Shown here piece by piece: positions 1 to 9,187 of a stretch of 64,000 bases of DNA. The stretch's first letter is position 1, and each line of letters opens with the position of its first letter. The stretch spans positions 1 to 64,000 of the forward strand of contig NZ_JBHSMA010000015.1 of the NCBI RefSeq assembly GCF_042655385.1. The letters are read 5' to 3'. The notes below the pieces were generated by a model, which was given only the letters and a program-made list of their open reading frames with translations, was not told where the DNA came from and made no database searches. The position numbers and the translations under genes are program-made. The DNA comes from Larkinella bovis (GTDB lineage Bacteria > Bacteroidota > Bacteroidia > Cytophagales > Spirosomataceae).

Positions 1-161
1 TGTACAACGAGAAGACCAACGGGTTCGACAACTTTGTGGGTCACGTCAACCTGAGTTCGAATCAGCCCTTGCAGGAGAAGCACCTGCTGCTGCCGTTGGG
101 CAAGCAGGAGATGCTGAACAACCCCAACCTGAAACCCCAGAATCCGGGGTATCCTAACTAA
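1..161 (+). CDS. SusD/RagB family outer-membrane lipoprotein, C-terminal end only
   Basis: This is the last 52 codons of a gene that begins before the window, read in the third frame and ending with TAA at 159-161. The peptide ends NPNLKPQNPGYPN. SusD/RagB proteins usually finish with a similar stretch, in which the leucine/proline-rich LLLPLGKQEM segment precedes N-P-N-L-x-Q-N-P-G-Y. SusD proteins are surface lipoproteins that cap a SusC TonB-dependent transporter and bind oligosaccharide or other nutrients, so a susC gene probably lies just upstream outside the window. The two following genes on the same strand (DUF1553 and DUF1501) may belong to the same locus. The family call rests only on this short tail. 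Confidence 0.75.
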   Translation, partial: YNEKTNGFDNFVGHVNLSSNQPLQEKHLLLPLGKQEMLNNPNLKPQNPGYPN

Positions 162-338
162 TTGAATAAATTGGTGTAAATTAGAAGTTTATCAGGAAGT
201 AGCTTTTAGAAGAAAGGTAGCGGTTTCGTTCGTTGTTCCAGCCGGTTTCCAGTAGAAGCGGCTGGGATAATGGTTTAGAATCCAGGAGTTTTTCGGGTAG
301 AAATTTGGTTCAGTTTTTCGTTCAGTGTACCAGTGATA

Positions 339-3300
339 ATGAAGCGCATCAAAATAAGTCGGTTTGGTAGCTTGCTCGTGGGGTTGGCGTGGGTTGGCAC
401 GGTTTGGCTGACGCAGGGTTGTGGAGGGGTCGAGAAACCCGCCGAAATTGAGCAGGTCGCGGATCAGCTGCCTGATAAAATCGATTATAACCTGCACGTA
501 AAGCCCATTCTGTCGGATAAATGTTTTTTCTGTCACGGCCCCGACAAGGCTAGCCAGAAGGGCGGTCTGGAACTGGCCACCCGCGAAGGCGCCATGGCGG
601 CTTTGAAAAAAGCCAAAAATAAAAAACACGCGATTGTCCCCGGCGACCTGGCCGAAAGTGAGGTGTATTACCGGCTGATCACAAAGGACGAGGAGGAGAT
701 GATGCCGCCGAAGTCGTCGAACCGGGTACTGACCAATTACGAGAAAGCGGTTTTGATCAAATGGATCGAGCAGGGGGCCGAATACAAACCGCACTGGGCG
801 CTGATCAAACCGGAAAAACCGGCTTTACCGCCTGTTAAGAATACCGCCTGGTCCAAAAATCCGATCGACTACTTTGTGCTGAGCAAGCTGGAGGAGAAAG
901 GATTTACGCCCGCTCCCGAAGCCGATAAGGAAAACCTGCTGCGTCGGGTGACGCTTGATCTCACCGGTTTGCCGCCCACGGTGGCCGAAGTGGATGCGTT
1001 TCTGACCGATAAGAGTCCGAATGCCTATGAGAAGGTGGTGGATCGTTTGCTGAAATCACCGCATTACGGCGAGAAAATGGCCGTCGACTGGCTGGACGTT
1101 TCGCGCTATGCCGATACGCACGGCTATACGGTGGACCGCTACCGCCCGATGTGGCCCTGGCGCGACTGGGTCATCAAGTCCTTTAACCAGAACCAGCGGT
1201 TCGACCAGTTTATTACCTGGCAACTGGCGGGTGATCTGCTGCCCAAGGCAACGCGCGAACAACGGCTGGCGACGGGTTTCAACCGGAACCATTCGCAGAA
1301 CATGGAGGGTGGGATTATCAACGAGGAATTCCGGATCGAATACGTGGCCGACCGCACCAATACCGTCGGAACGGCTTTGATGGGGATGACGATGGAATGC
1401 GCGCGCTGCCACGACCACAAGTTCGACCCGATTTCGCAGAAGGATTATTACAGCCTGTTTGCCTTTTTCAACAACGTGGATGAAGCCGGGCAAATCTCCT
1501 GGGACGACGCCATGCCGGTGCCGACCATGCTGCTGACCGAATCGAAGCACGACAGCCTGCTGACTTTTCTGGATACCAAAATCAAAACCGCCGAAACCGC
1601 CTTGGGCCAGACCGTTCAGCGGGAGCAACCGACGTTTGCGCAGTGGCAGACCAAAACCGGATCGGCGGTTCCGTTCGATTTCAAAAAAGGTTTGCAGGCC
1701 CACTTCACGTTCGATAAACTGGTGAACGGAAAATTTCTGAATGCGGTCAGCAGGAAAGATACGGGCAAGGTGCTGGACCCGGTTTTGGTGCCCGGCAAAA
1801 ACGGCAATGCGTTTGAATCGAATGGCGACGATATTCTGACGTTGGGCGATGTTGGTATTTTCAACCGCTCGCAGCCGTTTACGATTGGCGTGTGGGTCAA
1901 TATTCCCGGGGATGTGAACAAAGCCGCGCTCGTTCACAAGGGCAACGGCGATATTCTGTACAATTTCCGGGGCTATTTTCTGAACCTGCGCGACGGCAAA
2001 GCTGAACTGCTGATGGCGCACACCTGGCCCTATAACGCCATCATCCGAATCGGCAAACAGGTGTTGCCGAAGGAAAAATGGATTCAGTTGACGATGACCT
2101 ACGACGGCTCCAGCAAGGCCAGCGGGCTGCGGTTATTCGTCGATGGGCAGGAAGCAGCTTTGGTAACCGAAAAAGATAATCTGTATAAAGACATTCTGTT
2201 CAAGGGCAAGCAAACCGGGCTGATGGTTGGGGCCGATATGCGCGGCCCCGGTTTTAAAAAGGGTTCGTTCGACGATCTGGTGGTGTATAACCGGGCGTTG
2301 TCACCCCCGGAAATTCTGGCGCTGGTGCAGGGAAATCCGGTGGTGACGGGTATGGATGGAAATCGGCTGAAGGAATATTATTTCAGCACGGTTTCGCCGA
2401 CGTACCAGCAACAGAATGCGGAGCTGCAAAAACTGCGGGCGGAACGAAACCGGGTGGTGGAAGAAGTGCCGGAAATCATGGTAATGGAAGAAATGAAAAC
2501 GCCCCGGCCCACGCACCTGCTCAAACGCGGGGTTTATGATGCACCCGGTGAGCGTGTTCAGCCCGACGTGCCGGCCAGTATCCTGCCTTTCCCGAAAGAA
2601 TATCCTAAAAACCGGCTGGGTTTGGCTAAATGGCTGCTTCATCCCGACAATCCGCTGACGGCCCGCGTGGTGGTCAACCGGTACTGGCAAACCTACTTCG
2701 GAACAGGTTTGGTCAAATCGGCCGACAATTTCGGAAATCAGGGTAATTTGCCGACGCATCCCGAACTGCTCGACTGGCTGGCGGTGCAGTTTCGGGACAG
2801 TGGCTGGAACGTAAAAGCCATGCAGAAACTGATCGTTATGTCGGCCACCTACCGCCAATCGTCGCGCGGACGACCGGATTTACTGAAGAAAGATCCCGAA
2901 AACACCTGGCTGGCGCGCGGCCCGTTGTACCGGCTGACGGCCGAAATGATCCGGGATAATGCCCTGGCTTCAAGCGGTTTGTTGTCCGGCCGGTTGGGGG
3001 GCGAAAGCGTCAAGCCGTACCAGCCGGAAGGCTTATGGGCGGTCAACAACACGACCTACGAACAGGATACCGGCGAAAAACTGTACCGCCGGAGTCTGTA
3101 CACGTTCTGGCGACGGACCAATCCGCCCCCGTCGATGAACACCTTCGATGCGCCCTCACGGAGTTATTGCGTGGTGCAGCGGCAGAAAACCAGCACGCCC
3201 CTGCAGGCGCTGGTGTTGCTCAACGATCCGCAGTTTGTCGAAGCGGCCAAAGTCGTGGCCGTCCGCTCGTTTGAGCAGTATAAGACGACCCCCGACCGAC

Positions 3301-3539
3301 TGATGCAGGTGTTTCAGCTGCTGACCAGCCGAAAACCTGTGGGGAAGGAACTGGCGATTCTGACCAAACTGTACGAGCAGGAATACCAGAAGTTTAAGCA
3401 GAACCCCGCCAAAATGCAGGGGTGGCTGCAAGCCGGGGAATACAAACTAGCCAGCACCGCAGAACGACCCGCCCTGGCGGCCGGAGCCGTTGTGGCCAGC
3501 ACGGTCATGAACTCGGAAGCGTTTATTACCAAACATTAA
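339..3539 (+). CDS. DUF1549/LamG/DUF1553 lipoprotein with a CxxCH haem motif (planctomycete cytochrome C-like)
   Basis: About 1066 residues. The N-terminus is a lipoprotein signal (LTQGC, lipid cysteine 28). A cytochrome-like segment follows with CFFCH at residues 62-66, a haem c attachment motif. Next come a DUF1549 (PSCyt2) region at about 165-375, a LamG/concanavalin-like insert at about 450-665 (FTIGVWVN, LRLFVDGQEA), and a DUF1553 (PSD1) region at about 770-1035 with NRYWQTYFGTGLV and TPLQALVLLNDPQFVEAAK. This architecture is common in Planctomycetes and also occurs in Bacteroidota, almost always next to a DUF1501 gene as here. Its biochemical role is not established; an envelope redox or sugar-linked function is inference. 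The ATG at 339 was chosen over an in-frame GTG at 333 because it gives a compact signal peptide. The next gene starts after a 160 bp repeat-filled gap. Confidence 0.9.
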   Translation: MKRIKISRFGSLLVGLAWVGTVWLTQGCGGVEKPAEIEQVADQLPDKIDYNLHVKPILSDKCFFCHGPDKASQKGGLELATREGAMAALKKAKNKKHAIVPGDLAESEVYYRLITKDEEEMMPPKSSNRVLTNYEKAVLIKWIEQGAEYKPHWALIKPEKPALPPVKNTAWSKNPIDYFVLSKLEEKGFTPAPEADKENLLRRVTLDLTGLPPTVAEVDAFLTDKSPNAYEKVVDRLLKSPHYGEKMAVDWLDVSRYADTHGYTVDRYRPMWPWRDWVIKSFNQNQRFDQFITWQLAGDLLPKATREQRLATGFNRNHSQNMEGGIINEEFRIEYVADRTNTVGTALMGMTMECARCHDHKFDPISQKDYYSLFAFFNNVDEAGQISWDDAMPVPTMLLTESKHDSLLTFLDTKIKTAETALGQTVQREQPTFAQWQTKTGSAVPFDFKKGLQAHFTFDKLVNGKFLNAVSRKDTGKVLDPVLVPGKNGNAFESNGDDILTLGDVGIFNRSQPFTIGVWVNIPGDVNKAALVHKGNGDILYNFRGYFLNLRDGKAELLMAHTWPYNAIIRIGKQVLPKEKWIQLTMTYDGSSKASGLRLFVDGQEAALVTEKDNLYKDILFKGKQTGLMVGADMRGPGFKKGSFDDLVVYNRALSPPEILALVQGNPVVTGMDGNRLKEYYFSTVSPTYQQQNAELQKLRAERNRVVEEVPEIMVMEEMKTPRPTHLLKRGVYDAPGERVQPDVPASILPFPKEYPKNRLGLAKWLLHPDNPLTARVVVNRYWQTYFGTGLVKSADNFGNQGNLPTHPELLDWLAVQFRDSGWNVKAMQKLIVMSATYRQSSRGRPDLLKKDPENTWLARGPLYRLTAEMIRDNALASSGLLSGRLGGESVKPYQPEGLWAVNNTTYEQDTGEKLYRRSLYTFWRRTNPPPSMNTFDAPSRSYCVVQRQKTSTPLQALVLLNDPQFVEAAKVVAVRSFEQYKTTPDRLMQVFQLLTSRKPVGKELAILTKLYEQEYQKFKQNPAKMQGWLQAGEYKLASTAERPALAAGAVVASTVMNSEAFITKH

Positions 3540-3542
3540 TAG

Positions 3543-3688
3543 TACCCACGGACTTTAGTCCGTGAAATCTGGATAGTTGAGAAAATAAATGGAAGTCTCG
3601 GAATCTCACGGACTTTAGTTCGTGAAATCTGGATAGTTGAGATAATAAATAGAAGTCTCGGAATCTTACGGACTAAAGTCCGTGGGTA
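3543..3688. repeat. 60 bp tandem repeat bounded by 21 bp inverted arms
   Basis: Two 60 bp units (3547-3606 and 3607-3666) differ at only three positions. Each begins with a short palindrome of the type ACGGACTTTAGTCCGT. The block is closed by a third palindrome in opposite orientation, so bases 3543-3563 and 3668-3688 are exact reverse complements over 21 bp. It fills the gap between the DUF1553 and DUF1501 genes. The palindromes resemble REP-type elements that spread with RAYT transposases. No RAYT gene is in the window. Confidence 0.85.
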
Positions 3689-3700
3689 CGTGTTAAAGCT

Positions 3701-5146
3701 ATGAAAGATAAACTGGCGCAAAGTCTGGCGGATACGTTCAACCGGCGGTCTTTTTTGAATAAAGCCTCGTGGGGACTGGGCTCGCTGGCATTAGGCTCGT
3801 TGCTGCCTTCGCAGATTTTTTCGAATCCAGCCGAGCGGATCGAAACCGTGCCGCACCGCGCTCCGAAAGCCAAGCGGGTGGTGTATCTGTTTCAGAGTGG
3901 CGGTCCGTCGCAACTGGAGATGTTCGACTACAAGCCGTATCTGGAAAAAATGCACGGAAAAGATTTGCCCGAATCCGTGCGGAAAGGCCAGCGGCTGACG
4001 AGCATGAGCGCCCAGCAGTCGGCCCTGCCGCTGGTGAGTTCGCCCTATACATTTAGGCAATACGGGAAGAGTGGGGCCTGGGCGAGTGAGCTGGTGCCGT
4101 ATACGGGTAAAATTGCGGACGATCTGTGTTTCATCAAATCGATGTATACCGAGCAGATCAACCACGACCCGGCGCTGACGTTTTTCCAGACCGGAAACCA
4201 GTTGGCGGGTCGGCCGAGCATCGGTTCGTGGGTGAGTTATGGCCTGGGTTCGGCCAACGAAAACCTGCCCGCGTTCATCGTCATGGTGTCGAAAGATGCC
4301 CCGCGCGATCAGCCGTTATACGCCCGCCTGTGGGGCAACGGTTTTTTGCCGTCGAAACACCAGGGTGTGCAGTTCCGCTCCGGCAGCGACCCGGTTTTGT
4401 ACCTGAACAACCCCAACGGGTACAGTTCGGCGGATCGGCGGTCGATGCTCGATGCACTGAAAGACCTGAATCAGGTGCAGGAAGAATTGTACGGTGACCC
4501 CGAAGTGTCGAACCACATTGCGCAGTATGAAATGGCGTTTCGGATGCAAACCTCCGTGCCGGAAGTCACGGACTTGTCGGACGAACCCGACTGGGTGTTC
4601 GATCTCTACGGCGAAGAAGCCCGCAATCCGGGGACGTATGCGGCCAATTGCCTGATGGCCCGCCGGTTACTGGAGCGGGATGTGAAGTTTGTGCAGTTGT
4701 ACCACCAGGGCTGGGATCTGCACGGCAATTTGCCCAAAGGCTTGCCCAAGCAGTGCAAGGCCACCGACCAGGCGTCGGCGGCTCTGGTGCAGGATCTGAA
4801 ACAACGCGGTTTGCTCGACGATACGGTGGTGATCTGGGGCGGTGAATTTGGCCGGACGAACTACTCACAGGGCAAGCTGACGAAAGATAATTACGGTCGC
4901 GACCACCATCCGCGCTGCTTCACGATGTGGATGGCGGGCGGGGGCGTCAAACCGGGTATTACCTACGGCGAAACCGACGAGTTTGGCTACAACATCGTCA
5001 AAAATCCGGTGCACGTCCACGACTTCCAGGCCACGCTGCTCCATTTGCTGGGCATCGATCACGAAAAACTGACCTACGAGTTCCAGGGCCGCCGGTTCCG
5101 GTTGACGGATGTGGAAGGGAAGCTGGTGAAGGGGATTCTGGCGTGA
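3701..5146 (+). CDS. DUF1501 domain protein with twin-arginine signal
   Basis: 481 residues. The N-terminus holds a twin-arginine export signal: NRRSFLNKA with the arginines at 15-16, followed by a hydrophobic stretch GLGSLALGSLLP. This suggests folded export to the periplasm. The body matches DUF1501, a branch of the alkaline phosphatase/sulfatase fold. Typical pieces are VYLFQSGGPSQLEMFDYKP near residue 65, LPAFIVM, VQLYHQGWDLHGNLP, VVIWGGEFGRTNYSQG, GRDHHPRCFTMWMAGGGVKPG and HDFQATLLHLLGIDHEKLTY. The family's enzymatic activity is unproven. It is paired with the upstream DUF1549/DUF1553 gene, as in many genomes, so the two probably act together at the envelope. A terminator-like hairpin follows. 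Confidence 0.9.
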   Translation: MKDKLAQSLADTFNRRSFLNKASWGLGSLALGSLLPSQIFSNPAERIETVPHRAPKAKRVVYLFQSGGPSQLEMFDYKPYLEKMHGKDLPESVRKGQRLTSMSAQQSALPLVSSPYTFRQYGKSGAWASELVPYTGKIADDLCFIKSMYTEQINHDPALTFFQTGNQLAGRPSIGSWVSYGLGSANENLPAFIVMVSKDAPRDQPLYARLWGNGFLPSKHQGVQFRSGSDPVLYLNNPNGYSSADRRSMLDALKDLNQVQEELYGDPEVSNHIAQYEMAFRMQTSVPEVTDLSDEPDWVFDLYGEEARNPGTYAANCLMARRLLERDVKFVQLYHQGWDLHGNLPKGLPKQCKATDQASAALVQDLKQRGLLDDTVVIWGGEFGRTNYSQGKLTKDNYGRDHHPRCFTMWMAGGGVKPGITYGETDEFGYNIVKNPVHVHDFQATLLHLLGIDHEKLTYEFQGRRFRLTDVEGKLVKGILA

Positions 5147-5175
5147 GGTGACCCGGTATTCGGTTGAGGTTACTA

Positions 5176-5207
5176 AGGTCTGTGTCTTCACAGGCCTTTT
5201 TTCTTTT
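5176..5207 (+). terminator. Rho-independent terminator after the DUF1501 gene
   Basis: The stem AGGTCTGTG (5176-5184) pairs with CACAGGCCT (5189-5197) with one G-U pair and a TCTT loop. A T-rich tail follows. It lies 30 bp after the DUF1501 stop codon. Confidence 0.75.
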
Positions 5208-5504
5208 AGTAGCCTGGAGGCAAGTTACAGTCCAAAACAGACGTATCAATTACGTTGAAAAATCAACGGAGGATAGCCTGGAATGCCTCGGTTGATTCTT
5301 GACAGCTTAAGGATCTTACAAACCGGGCGTGATTTGAGATGCGGTTTATAGGTATGATACTCGAAGTATATTTAAAAAATGATCATATTATTAGATAAAT
5401 AAAATATCATTCAGTTACTTGTTGTTTGTTAGCTTTTGATGGCAAAAATACCGTATAGAACCCATTGAGCTACTCATGATTTCTTACTTAAGCATGTATA
5501 ACCA
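5208..5504. other. Non-coding gap before the SDR gene
   Basis: AT-rich stretch between the DUF1501 terminator and the SDR start. No convincing ORF, RNA gene or repeat was seen. It presumably holds the promoter of the SDR gene, but no clear -33/-7 pair could be picked. Confidence 0.5.
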
Positions 5505-6113
5505 ATGAATGTATTATTGATTGGAGCTTCGGGTACCATTGGAAAAGCCGTAGCCAGTCTTTTCACCCAACAGGGGCACCAGGTCATTGGTGCCTCCCGT
5601 TCCACGCAGCCCAGCCTGGACTTCACCGACCAGTCCAGCCTCGATGCCTTTTATGAGCAGATGCCTGAGGTGGACGCGATTCTGGCTATTGGTGGGGAGG
5701 CAGCCTTTAGTTCCTTAGATCAGCTAACGAACGCGCAAATTGAGGTAACGTTGTCCAGTAAGTTGATGGGTCAGATCAATGCACTGCGAAAGGGAAAGGT
5801 CAAGATTCGGCCCAATGGTGCGTTTGTGATGACGGGGGGAATTCTAGCGTATGCACCCTGGCCTAATACCGCAATGGTTGCCATGGTCAATGCAGGTTTG
5901 GAAGGTTTTGTAAGAGGAGCTGCTTTAGAAATGACCGAGGGACGTCGGGTGGTTATTGTCCATCCACCCCTGGTTGCCGAGACAGCGACTATGTTTGGCA
6001 TGGATGCAACGCAATTTCCGACGGCTGCTACGGTAGCCAGAACCTATCTGGACGCCGTGGAGAATGGTCAAAACGGGACTGCGATTTTTGTGGATGGTCA
6101 CGCTCCTGCTTAA
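5505..6113 (+). CDS. Short-chain dehydrogenase/reductase (SDR) family protein
   Basis: 202 residues, shorter than a classical SDR (about 250). The start MNVLLIGASGTIGKAVASLF contains the Rossmann dinucleotide-binding motif GASGTIG at residues 7-13. DFTDQSSLDAF then marks the position where an acidic residue meets the adenine. The usual catalytic YxxxK is not evident: the helix where it should lie reads NTAMVAMVNAGLEGFVRGAALEM. Small SDRs of this type commonly keep the NAG-LEGFVRAAALE segment without the tyrosine, so the reaction cannot be predicted. It stands alone between two long gaps and may be a single-gene unit. Confidence 0.8.
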   Translation: MNVLLIGASGTIGKAVASLFTQQGHQVIGASRSTQPSLDFTDQSSLDAFYEQMPEVDAILAIGGEAAFSSLDQLTNAQIEVTLSSKLMGQINALRKGKVKIRPNGAFVMTGGILAYAPWPNTAMVAMVNAGLEGFVRGAALEMTEGRRVVIVHPPLVAETATMFGMDATQFPTAATVARTYLDAVENGQNGTAIFVDGHAPA

Positions 6114-6523
6114 ACGCTGGGCTGGAGTTGCCAAAACGACTTAGCCAAACTACCTAAACCAACTCAACGCGAACTCGTTGACCGTTGAGTTGGCCGTTAA
6201 AAAAGTGGCTCAGACCGTCGCAAAAGGTAGTTATTCCACACCAGTAAGGCGGCCGCTTGACCCCTAAGGACTGCAAGTAATCCGGCGGTGGAAAGCCATA
6301 GATTGGCTTACACGGAATTAGGCTGAGTTAGACGACTTCGTTTGGTCGGTTTTAACCGATCATTCTTCATTCGAAAATTATAGGCCATCATCACGGACAT
6401 GATTGAAGATGTCGTTGGAATCTATTACTTTGCAATAAAAAGTACTTTTTGTTTTTAAATTTGGGCGTAGGCCGACGATATAGAAAACCGTCGTAACCGC
6501 GCTAACCGTAATCCTGTAGACCC
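6114..6523. other. Non-coding gap with an 11 bp hairpin
   Basis: 410 bp without a convincing gene. It contains a perfect inverted repeat CCAACTCAACG (6159-6169) / CGTTGAGTTGG (6183-6193) with a 13-base loop. The hairpin lies about 45 bp after the SDR stop, so it could end that transcript, although no T tract follows. Short stretches read like broken coding sequence (for example LAKLPKPTQRELVDR around 6138-6180). That is too little to call a pseudogene. Confidence 0.5.
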
Positions 6524-7483
6524 ATGATTGTCCGATCACTTTTCCTTTTGAGCCTTGTGGTGGCGCTTTCAGGCTGTTCGGTGGATAAAAACCTTGATTC
6601 GTCCATTCCCCGAATCCAAACTCCAATGGATCAGATTGCTTATTTGCGAACCAAATGGAAGAATGGACAACACATTGAAACGGTTTTCTACGACCACCAC
6701 AATCGGATTTTGGAAGTATATAATTTTGGCCTCACCAACTCAAAATGGTTAACTATCTACGAAGGAGATAAGCCGGTCACCTCTATTTACTTCTACCACA
6801 GCGATAGCGCCGGAGCCGGAGATATTACGATTGATACCTTACGGCAGCGGTTCGATTCCCGGGGGCGATTAGTCCTTGAGTCGCATCGTCATGCCTCGCT
6901 TTCCCGGTTTGGTAATCCTAAAGAAGAAGGGTTTACTAAACGCTATCTGGCTTATTCGGTGAGTGGAGATACGATCATAAAAAGACAGGAAAGCAGTTAC
7001 TGGCCTGCAGGTCGCCCAGCCTCCCAGGTAGTGGATAGTAGCCGTTGGGATCGCGATAGTCAAAAACGGATTCGGCGGTTTTATCGCCTGTATGTGATGA
7101 AGATGCCCGCTGAGCCTCAGTACGATACGGTTTATCACTTTTCGCGACAGTATGCCTACGATTCCGCAGGCCGGTTAAAAATGGCCTGGTTTGATAGCAT
7201 GTATTTAGGGCGTTTTTATATACCGGCAGGCCCGGATACGGTTTGGTATCACTACAACGCACAAAACCGGTTACTAGGAGAACGGCACCGCTACACCACC
7301 GATCTGCGAAACAAGCGTGAAATCCGTACCGTCGCTTTATCGGTTGCTGAAAAGCAATCGGTTGACTGGCATAAAAAGAACTTTTTTACAGGGTATGCCA
7401 AAAACGGCCATACGGATTGGATTCAGTATCGGTATGAGGTATTTAACCCGGAAAAACACCTGCCATTAGTTATTCCAAAATAA
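6524..7483 (+). CDS. Hypothetical lipoprotein
   Basis: 319 residues with a lipoprotein signal MIVRSLFLLSLVVALSGC (lipid cysteine at 18). The mature part is rich in Tyr, Asp and Arg. It contains phrases such as YNFGLTN, RQRFDSRGRLVLES and RQYAYDSAGRLKMAWF, which recall the YD (RHS-like) repeat pattern of short beta-hairpins. No enzyme motif was recognised and no specific family is assigned. It is a single gene and converges with the D-aminoacylase gene 74 bp downstream. It is probably attached to the outer or inner membrane facing the periplasm. Confidence 0.65.
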   Translation: MIVRSLFLLSLVVALSGCSVDKNLDSSIPRIQTPMDQIAYLRTKWKNGQHIETVFYDHHNRILEVYNFGLTNSKWLTIYEGDKPVTSIYFYHSDSAGAGDITIDTLRQRFDSRGRLVLESHRHASLSRFGNPKEEGFTKRYLAYSVSGDTIIKRQESSYWPAGRPASQVVDSSRWDRDSQKRIRRFYRLYVMKMPAEPQYDTVYHFSRQYAYDSAGRLKMAWFDSMYLGRFYIPAGPDTVWYHYNAQNRLLGERHRYTTDLRNKREIRTVALSVAEKQSVDWHKKNFFTGYAKNGHTDWIQYRYEVFNPEKHLPLVIPK

Positions 7484-7557
7484 GGTAAGCTCGGCTGGGG
7501 CACAGCCAACGAACGCCGTCCGGTTTAGGATTTTCGGCCCTTAGTGACAACCTGACT

Positions 7558-9144
7558 TTATTCTCCTTTTCCCACATACCCCTTGCCCATCAGAACCTGC
7601 CCCGGTCGTTTGCCGGTGTGCTTGCCGTTCTCAATCACGGGAACACCGTTGACCAGCACATACGAAAAACCGCTTGAATAGGCATGGGGCTGGTCGTAAG
7701 TAGCCTTGTCACTGACGGTTTTTTCGTCGAATATCACGAGGTCGGCGGCAAAACCGGGTTTCAGAAGCCCCCGGTCGTCAAGTTTAAACCGCTGGGCGGG
7801 CAGCGACGACATCCGCCGAATGGCTTCTTCGACCGGAATCACCTTCTGCTCCCGGACATAACGGCCCAGCACGCGGGCGTTGGTGCCGTAACCGCGCGGG
7901 TGCGGCATGCCCGACTGAAACCGCGCCACGCCCGCATCCGAGGCCACCATCGTGTTCGGATAGCGCATGATGGTAGCCACGTCCGCTTCCGACATGGTAT
8001 GATATACCATCTGAATGCGTCTCATAGCGGCTTTTTGCATCAATTCCAGCACCAGATCGGCTTCGGTTTCGGTGCTGTTTTTGCGATTCAACGTCTGGTT
8101 AATTTTATGGATGCTCAACCCGTTGAAGGTCGTATCGGCAGGATAATAGGCGACGACGGCATATTCATAGTTTTTGCGGTCGTTTTTCTTCAGACCCTCC
8201 AGCATCTCCTGCCGGATTTTGGCGCGGGTGGCCGGATCGCGGAACCGGGCCAGCGTGGCCGAATCGCCATCGGCCAGCGCCCAGGAGGGAACAATGCTCG
8301 ACAGCGAGGTGCTCGACGCCGTATATGGATACTGATCAACGGTTACATCCAGCCCTTCGCGCCGGGCGGCTTCCACCATCTCCACGGTTTCGACGCTAGA
8401 ACCCCAGATTGGCTTACTGGCAACTTTGAAGTGTGAAATCTCGACCGGAATCCGGGCTTCGCGACCAATCTGAATGGCTTCGGCAATGGCTTTTTTGACG
8501 TCCTGCCCTTCGTTGCGCATGTGCGAGGCATACACCCCGCCGTAACGCGCGGTCACTTTCGCCAGGTTGACAATCTCGGGCGTGCGGGCGTAGGTACCGG
8601 GTGTATAAATCAAGCCCGTCGAAATCCCGACGGCACCGTCTTTCATGGCCTGTTCCACCAGGGCTTCCATTTCGGCCTGTTCTTTGGCCGTCGGTTCGCG
8701 AAAGGCCATTTTCATTACCTTCAGCCGTACGGTATTGTGGCCAATCATTGATGCCAGGTTGGGCGAAAAACCGCTGGTGCGGAGCGAATCATAGAAAAGC
8801 CGCAGGTTCGTGGCCGAACTCCCGCAATTGCCTGTGACGAGCGTGGTCACACCGTCGTAAAGAAAATTCTCAGCCTCGGGCCGGTCCTGCAAACTGCCTT
8901 CGACGTGGGTGTGTACATCGATAAAACCGGGTGCCACTATCTGATTTTTCGCGTCGATGACGGTTTTGGCGTCCGTCGCCGGAATTGGGCCGATTTTAGC
9001 TACTTTTCCATTCTGAATCGCCACGTCGGCGTAATACCAAGGGTTGCCGGTGCCATCGACCACACGGCCGTTCCGGATGACCAGATCGTAGGATTGGCCC
9101 GAAGCAAACGTGCTGATGAAGAGGAAGTAAAGCAGGTGTTTCAT
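7558..9144 (-). CDS. N-acyl-D-amino-acid deacylase (D-aminoacylase), amidohydrolase family
   Basis: 528 residues from the ATG at 9144, which gives a clean signal peptide MKHLLYFLFISTFASGQ. An upstream in-frame start at 9201 would overlap the neighbouring gene and hide this signal, so it was not used. YDLVIRNGRVVDGTG starts the small amidohydrolase beta-domain. Metal ligands appear as HTH (residues 78-80), SHMRNEG, EISHFK and DAGV, and Cys107 lies in GNCGSS as in D-aminoacylases. The family removes the acyl group from N-acyl-D-amino acids. The signal peptide indicates a periplasmic enzyme that could recycle D-amino-acid derivatives. It lies 43 bp after the bestrophin gene on the same strand and may be cotranscribed with it. 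The exact substrate is unknown. Confidence 0.9.
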   Translation of the reverse strand: MKHLLYFLFISTFASGQSYDLVIRNGRVVDGTGNPWYYADVAIQNGKVAKIGPIPATDAKTVIDAKNQIVAPGFIDVHTHVEGSLQDRPEAENFLYDGVTTLVTGNCGSSATNLRLFYDSLRTSGFSPNLASMIGHNTVRLKVMKMAFREPTAKEQAEMEALVEQAMKDGAVGISTGLIYTPGTYARTPEIVNLAKVTARYGGVYASHMRNEGQDVKKAIAEAIQIGREARIPVEISHFKVASKPIWGSSVETVEMVEAARREGLDVTVDQYPYTASSTSLSSIVPSWALADGDSATLARFRDPATRAKIRQEMLEGLKKNDRKNYEYAVVAYYPADTTFNGLSIHKINQTLNRKNSTETEADLVLELMQKAAMRRIQMVYHTMSEADVATIMRYPNTMVASDAGVARFQSGMPHPRGYGTNARVLGRYVREQKVIPVEEAIRRMSSLPAQRFKLDDRGLLKPGFAADLVIFDEKTVSDKATYDQPHAYSSGFSYVLVNGVPVIENGKHTGKRPGQVLMGKGYVGKGE

Positions 9145-9187
9145 CGTGTGTGTCGGGTTCGTAAGCTCACCAAAACCGCCGGTTTTT

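Noticed and set aside
3543..3688. Possible short CRISPR array
   Set aside because: The two 60 bp units are adjacent without unique spacers, and no cas genes are present. It is a tandem repeat of palindromes.
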